Origin: CAYUYH01 sp964449175
Lineage (GTDB): Bacteria > Planctomycetota > Phycisphaerae > SM23-33
Reading direction: 5' to 3'
Assembly: GCA_964449175.1 (NCBI GenBank)
Contig: CAYUYH010000118.1
Span: 1 to 8,679, forward strand
Length of the DNA stretch: 8,679 bases
Positions 5,218 through 8,679 of the stretch are shown in pieces (positions within the stretch are counted from its first letter, which is position 1; each line of letters begins with the position of its first letter). The position numbers and the translations under genes are program-made. The notes under the pieces were generated by a model. That model saw only the letters and a program-made list of their open reading frames with translations. It had not been told where the DNA came from and did no database searches.

Positions 5218-6660
5218 ATGCCCGCTGGATCAGCCAAGGCGAGTGAGTATAGGCCCGTGACAGAAGCGATCGTCGCGGAGTTGCGCAAGATCGTCGGCGA
5301 CAAGTACGTCGTGTTCGGCGACGCCGAGAAGCTCGAGGCCTACAGCCACGACGAGGTGGCTGAGAGCGAATACGCCCACATGCCGGAGTGCCTCGTTAGG
5401 CCGAACTCGGCCGACGAGATCGCGGCGATCATGAAGCTCGCCAACCGCGAGCTCATCCCCGTCACGCCGCGCGGCGCGGGCAGCGGGCTGTCCGGCGGGG
5501 CCGTGCCGGTCCGCGGCGGCATCGTCCTGCTGTGCGACCGGATGAATCGCATCCTCGACATCGACGGCGAGAACATGATGATCGTCGTCGAGCCGGGCCT
5601 GGTCACCAACGAGATCAACGACCGCGTCCGCGACCTGGGCCTATTCTACGCGGGCTATCCGATGAGCCTGGAGACCTGCTACATCGGCGGCAATGTCGCG
5701 GAGAACGCCGGCGGCGGCAAGGCCGTCAAGTACGGCGTCACCGGGCGATACGTCACCGGCCTGGAGGTGGTCACCCCCACCGGCGAGATCGTCGAGATGG
5801 GCGGCAAGTTAGTCAAAGACGTCACCGGCTACAACCTCGTTCAGCTCATGGTCGGGTCCGAGGGCACGCTGGGCATCTTCACCAAGATCACGCTGAAGCT
5901 CATGCCGCTGCCGAAGGCCAGCGTCGACCTGCTCGTGCTGTTCAAGACGGCAGAGGCCGCCATCGCCGCCGTGCCGCAGATCATGACCGGCGGCGGCGTG
6001 ATCCCCACGGCCGTGGAGTTCATGGACCAGACATCCTTCAGGGCAGCCTGCGAGTACCTCAACGAGTCGATCCCCTACCAGGACGCCGGCGCGATGCTGC
6101 TGATCACCGTCGACGGCAGCGACGCCCGCCAGGTCGAGCGCGACTACGAGGCCATCGGCGAGCAGTGCCTCGCCGCCGGCGCGATCGAGGTGTACGTAGC
6201 CGACAACTACACCACGTCCGAGCGGATCTGGAAGGTCCGCCGCAACATCGCCGAGGCGTTCAAGGTCGTCAGCCCGCACCAGAGCCTGGAGGACATCGTC
6301 GTGCCCATCGCGAACATCCCGGCCATGGTCGCCGGCCTGGGCGAGCTGTCCCGCAAGTACGACGTCGCTTTCCCCTGCTACGGGCACGCCGGCGACGGCA
6401 ACCTGCACGCCACGCCCGTGATGAACCCCGCGTGGACCGTCGAGCGGTGGCACGAGACGCTGCCGGACATCCTGACCGACCTGTACAAGCTCACCGCCTC
6501 ACTCGGCGGGACGATCTCCGGCGAGCACGGCATCGGCCACAAGAGGAAGGCCTACATGCCGCTGGTCTGCTCCCCCGCCCACCTGGACGTCATGCGGGCA
6601 ATCAAGCGCGGCCTCGACCCCAACAACGTCCTCAACCCCGGCAAGATCTTCGACGTCTGA
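5218..6660 (+). CDS. glcD: FAD-linked 2-hydroxyacid dehydrogenase, GlcD/LctD type
   Basis: The 480-residue protein is a complete FAD_binding_4 plus FAD-oxidase C enzyme that oxidises a 2-hydroxyacid such as lactate or glycolate to the keto acid. The FAD half has PRGAGSGLSGGAVP (84-97), SLETCYIGGNVAENAGG from about 149, and VGSEGTLGI (212-220). The catalytic half has the paired histidine motifs YGHAGDGNLH (388-397) and SGEHGIGHKRK with H437, and closes with LDPNNVLNPGKIF, as GlcD proteins do. The LETC-IGGN-AENAGG form is typical of Etf-linked members, as far as I recall. With etfB and etfA upstream, the order matches lctBCD of Acetobacterium, so EtfAB is its probable electron partner. No GlcE, GlcF or other iron-sulfur subunit follows; the next gene is convergent. 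Lactate against glycolate cannot be decided from sequence, and the symbol marks family only. Confidence 0.93.
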   Translation: MPAGSAKASEYRPVTEAIVAELRKIVGDKYVVFGDAEKLEAYSHDEVAESEYAHMPECLVRPNSADEIAAIMKLANRELIPVTPRGAGSGLSGGAVPVRGGIVLLCDRMNRILDIDGENMMIVVEPGLVTNEINDRVRDLGLFYAGYPMSLETCYIGGNVAENAGGGKAVKYGVTGRYVTGLEVVTPTGEIVEMGGKLVKDVTGYNLVQLMVGSEGTLGIFTKITLKLMPLPKASVDLLVLFKTAEAAIAAVPQIMTGGGVIPTAVEFMDQTSFRAACEYLNESIPYQDAGAMLLITVDGSDARQVERDYEAIGEQCLAAGAIEVYVADNYTTSERIWKVRRNIAEAFKVVSPHQSLEDIVVPIANIPAMVAGLGELSRKYDVAFPCYGHAGDGNLHATPVMNPAWTVERWHETLPDILTDLYKLTASLGGTISGEHGIGHKRKAYMPLVCSPAHLDVMRAIKRGLDPNNVLNPGKIFDV

Positions 6661-6680
6661 CGCGCGGCATGACCCGTAGG

Positions 6681-6722
6681 GCGTGCAACTTGCCGCAGGC
6701 CCGCCGCAGGCGGGTTGCACGC
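6681..6722. repeat. 42-bp palindromic repeat, GTGCAAC family (copy 2)
   Basis: Perfect 9-bp arms GCGTGCAAC (6681-6689) and GTTGCACGC (6714-6722) enclose an inner stem CCCGCC (6700-6705) / GGCGGG (6709-6714) with a 3-base loop. It lies between the convergent ends of the dehydrogenase gene (6660) and the minus-strand gene (6748), where it could end or stabilise transcripts from both sides. There is no T-tract. Confidence 0.8.
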
Positions 6723-6747
6723 GGAAGGGCTGGCTCGTCTCCTGCCC

Positions 6748-7224
6748 CTACCCGCGGCTGGTCCATTCGCGGAAGATCAGCGCGCAGGCGACGACGAACG
6801 CCGGCGTGTCGAAGTCCTCGCGATCGATTGTCAGCCTGGCCCGCAGAGGCAGTCCGCCAAGAAGCTCGAATCGGCCGACCCGGCCGCTGTCCGCCTCAAT
6901 TGACATCGACGTCTTGAACCCCCAGCCGTAGGCACAGTCCACCCGCGGCAACGGGGCCACGTGGACAAAGCCGCGCGAGCGGCGCCAATTCGAGCCCGCC
7001 CGCCCGAAGACCATGCCGGACCGGGCGATAGTATACCTCTGAGCCAGCGGTGGGCGCCCCTTGGTGATCTCGAAGGCCCACTTGCCCGATGGGTTGGCGA
7101 CGACGCACTCGGGCTGCCGATGTCGCGGACCCCACTTGAGCGTGTACAGCGTGCCGCCGTCCACTCCGGCCACGACCACGCGCGGCGGCAGGACGCCTTC
7201 CAGACTGAGTGTGTACTCGGCCAC
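6748..7224 (-). CDS. Unrecognised 158-residue protein, possible Tubby/LURP-one-like fold
   Basis: The frame is open far upstream, but the part beyond the start overlaps tyrS in antisense. GTG at 7224-7222 gives MAEYTLSLEGVLPPRVVVAG, a natural start, with GAGG four bases before it. The protein is rich in predicted strands: GTLYTLKWG, KWAFEITKG, QRYTIARSGMVFGR, FKTSMSIEA, GRFELLGGL and RARLTIDRE. It ends in a hydrophobic helix (TPAFVVACALIFREW). Twelve-stranded barrels closed around a C-terminal hydrophobic helix are the Tubby, scramblase and LURP-one fold, and this layout is compatible with it. I do not recognise the family, and the fold is a guess. No signal peptide or catalytic motif is seen. 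The gene is monocistronic, convergent with glcD and divergent from tyrS. Confidence 0.6.
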   Translation of the reverse strand: MAEYTLSLEGVLPPRVVVAGVDGGTLYTLKWGPRHRQPECVVANPSGKWAFEITKGRPPLAQRYTIARSGMVFGRAGSNWRRSRGFVHVAPLPRVDCAYGWGFKTSMSIEADSGRVGRFELLGGLPLRARLTIDREDFDTPAFVVACALIFREWTSRG

Positions 7225-7362
7225 AGTCCCTCGCCAATCCGGCAGGCCTTCGGTCCATATGATACACCATGCGGCGCGTCGCGTATGCAGGGAACCCGGC
7301 GCTGGACGGTGCCGTTGGCGGTGTTGCTTTCGCCCAGCGGTGCGGATAGACTCACCGGCCTT
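7225..7362. other. Divergent intergenic region before tyrS
   Basis: The 138-bp gap separates the minus-strand gene from tyrS and should hold both promoters. TATGAT at 7258-7263 could be a -10 box for tyrS, but no convincing -35 box stands 17 bp upstream. No T-box leader features or strong hairpin are visible. Confidence 0.35.
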
Positions 7363-8586
7363 ATGGGCAAGCTGACTGACAAGCAGTTGGCCGAGCAGGT
7401 GTTGCTGCTGTCGCGCGGCAGCGAGGGGCTGTACACCGAGCAGGAGCTGGCCCAGCGTCTGGCCGAGGCGGCCGCCGGCGGCAGGCAGCTCCGCATCAAG
7501 CTGGGGCTGGATCCGACGGCCCCGGACATCCACCTCGGCCACACCGTCGTGCTCCGCAAGATTCGCCAGTTCCAGGACCTCGGCCACAAGGCCGTGCTGA
7601 TCATCGGCGACTACACGGCCCGCGTCGGCGACCCCAGCGGCGCGAACAAGACGCGCCCGATGCTGACGGCCGAGCAGATCGAGACGAACGCGGCCACGTA
7701 CGTCGCCCAGGCCGGCAAGGTGCTGGACACGTCGGCTGAAAAGCTCGAGATCCGCCGCAACAGCGAGTGGCTGGAGAAGCTGACGTTCGCGGAGGTGCTG
7801 AAGCTGGCCGCCCAGATGACCGTCGCGCGGATGATGGAGCGCGACACGTTCGAGCTGCGATACCGCGACGGCGTGCCGATCGGCGTGCACGAGTTCCTCT
7901 ACCCGCTGATGCAGGGCTACGACAGCGTGTGCATCTCTGCGGACGTGGAGCTGGGGGGCACGGACCAGACGTTCAACAATCTCGTCGGCCGGCAGATGCA
8001 GGCCAGCGCCGGCCAGCCGCCGCAGGTCGTACTCGTCATGCCCATCCTCGTGGGCTTAGACGGCACGGAGAAGATGAGCAAGTCCAAGGGCAACTACATC
8101 GGCGTGACCGAGCCGGCGGGCGAGATGTTCGGCAAGGTCATGTCGATACCGGACTCGCTGATGCGGAACTACTTCACGCTGCTGACGGACCTGCCGGCCG
8201 AGCGGATCGACGTGCTGCTGGACGAGCGGCAGACCCACCCCCGCGCGGCCAAGGCGACGCTCGGCAAGATGATCGTCGAGCAGTATCACGACGCAGCCGC
8301 CGCCGAGGCCGCCGCCGCGGAGTTCGACCGCGTCTTCGCGCAGAAGCAGACGCCGAGCGAGATGCTCGAGATATCGACCACGCCTGGTACAAATGCCGTG
8401 CAGGCGATCATGCTCGCGGGTTTCGCGAAGTCCACAAGTGAAGCAAGGCGCCACATCACGCAAGGCGGAGTGAAGATTGACGGTGTCAAGATCACAGACT
8501 TCGACGCGGACGTCTCGAAGAAGGACGGCGCTGTCCTGAGAGTCGGACCTCGGCGCTTCGCCCGGATAAGGCGCAAGAAGAAGTAG
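7363..8586 (+). CDS. tyrS: Tyrosyl-tRNA synthetase
   Basis: This enzyme charges tRNA(Tyr) with tyrosine in the cytoplasm. From ATG 7363 it is 407 residues, normal for bacterial TyrS. The class I signatures are present: the HIGH-type site DIHLGHT (55-61) after LGLDPTAP, and KMSKS at 237-241 followed by KGN. Tyrosine and adenylate contacts are GDYTARVGDPSG (82-93) and the GGTDQTFNNL loop (from 198). An S4 RNA-binding domain fills about residues 344-400 (SEARRHITQGGVKIDG). The reading frame stays open upstream to 6961, but those 134 extra codons are antisense to the neighbouring gene and resemble no TyrS. ATG 7363 gives MGKLTDKQLAEQV, the expected N-terminus, although no good ribosome binding site precedes it. 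The downstream palindrome may mark the transcript end. Confidence 0.96.
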   Translation: MGKLTDKQLAEQVLLLSRGSEGLYTEQELAQRLAEAAAGGRQLRIKLGLDPTAPDIHLGHTVVLRKIRQFQDLGHKAVLIIGDYTARVGDPSGANKTRPMLTAEQIETNAATYVAQAGKVLDTSAEKLEIRRNSEWLEKLTFAEVLKLAAQMTVARMMERDTFELRYRDGVPIGVHEFLYPLMQGYDSVCISADVELGGTDQTFNNLVGRQMQASAGQPPQVVLVMPILVGLDGTEKMSKSKGNYIGVTEPAGEMFGKVMSIPDSLMRNYFTLLTDLPAERIDVLLDERQTHPRAAKATLGKMIVEQYHDAAAAEAAAAEFDRVFAQKQTPSEMLEISTTPGTNAVQAIMLAGFAKSTSEARRHITQGGVKIDGVKITDFDADVSKKDGAVLRVGPRRFARIRRKKK

Positions 8587-8597
8587 TCAGCCGTCTC

Positions 8598-8639
8598 GCG
8601 TGCAACCCGCCTACGCCGGGCCTTCGGCAAGTTGCACGC
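8598..8639. repeat. 42-bp palindromic repeat, GTGCAAC family (copy 3, inverted)
   Basis: It has the same perfect 9-bp arms as the copy after glcD (8598-8606 and 8631-8639) and the same length. The asymmetric centre runs in the opposite orientation: its reverse complement reads GGGCGTGCAACTTGCCG at the left end. It starts 12 bases after the tyrS stop codon, the same distance as the glcD stop to the matched flank of copy 2. Confidence 0.8.
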
Positions 8640-8679
8640 CCTTCTATGAAGCCGGGCATGTCAAGTCCCAACATCTGAT
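8640..8679. other. Right-edge tail, no gene seen
   Basis: Forty bases remain after the last palindrome. No start, stop or hairpin in them can be tied to a gene, so a gene beyond the window may begin or end just outside. Confidence 0.4.

Noticed and set aside
5532..6917. A 461-codon open frame on the plus strand overlapping glcD
   Set aside because: It is extremely rich in R, P, G and H, which is typical of a shifted frame over a high-GC gene, and glcD has clear motifs throughout.
6961..7362. A long N-terminal extension of tyrS from an upstream start at 6961
   Set aside because: The 134 extra codons lie antisense to the gene at 6748-7224, are rich in R, P and A, and match no part of TyrS; the normal N-terminus starts at ATG 7363.
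7225..7890. Minus-strand open frame continuing from the 158-residue gene into tyrS
   Set aside because: It is the mirror of tyrS codons in GC-rich DNA, with histidine- and arginine-rich composition and no domain pattern; the real start is best placed at GTG 7224.
8598..8639. Intrinsic terminator after tyrS
   Set aside because: The stem is strong, but no run of T follows on either strand and the same sequence is dispersed elsewhere, so it is reported as a repeat.

Overview
The window is GC-rich accessory or ordinary chromosomal DNA from a bacterium. The closely similar short repeats filling its intergenic gaps, and the style of the proteins, recall environmental Planctomycetota (Phycisphaerae-like) genomes. 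That placement is recollection and inference; no marker in the window proves it.

Layout. 1-198 (-): start of a membrane sensor-like protein that runs off the left edge. 199-458: no gene, but a mosaic of short tandem arrays with 8-bp and 7-bp periods, plus small hairpins. 459-707 (-): a very small MerR-type DNA-binding protein. 823-2366 (+): a two-helix membrane protein with an NTF2-like tail, then a URO-D/MtaA-superfamily protein with an HxC metal motif. 2585-6660 (+): etfB, etfA, a four-helix-bundle (S23/IVP-like) gene, and a GlcD/LctD-type FAD-linked 2-hydroxyacid dehydrogenase. 6748-7224 (-): an unrecognised 158-residue protein, possibly with a Tubby/LURP-one-like fold. 7363-8586 (+): tyrosyl-tRNA synthetase.

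How the genes work together. EtfB, EtfA and the FAD-linked oxidase occur in the same gene order as the Acetobacterium lactate dehydrogenase/Etf complex (lctBCD). They probably form one electron-transfer unit that oxidises lactate, glycolate or another 2-hydroxyacid. The EtfB has a GDTxQVGP loop like that of bifurcating Etfs. The EtfA has no N-terminal ferredoxin domain, so the acceptor side is open.

The most unusual feature is between the genes. The etfB-etfA gap holds two inverted blocks of AT-rich repeats, and the etfA-glcD gap holds two more that bracket the four-helix-bundle gene. These blocks are built from degenerate 7-bp units of the form TTCGNNN. Other intergenic arrays in the window, with unrelated unit sequences, also keep a 7-bp or 8-bp period. 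A separate 42-bp palindrome (arms GCGTGCAAC/GTTGCACGC) follows the stop codons of glcD and tyrS, and a larger compound relative follows the URO-D-like gene.
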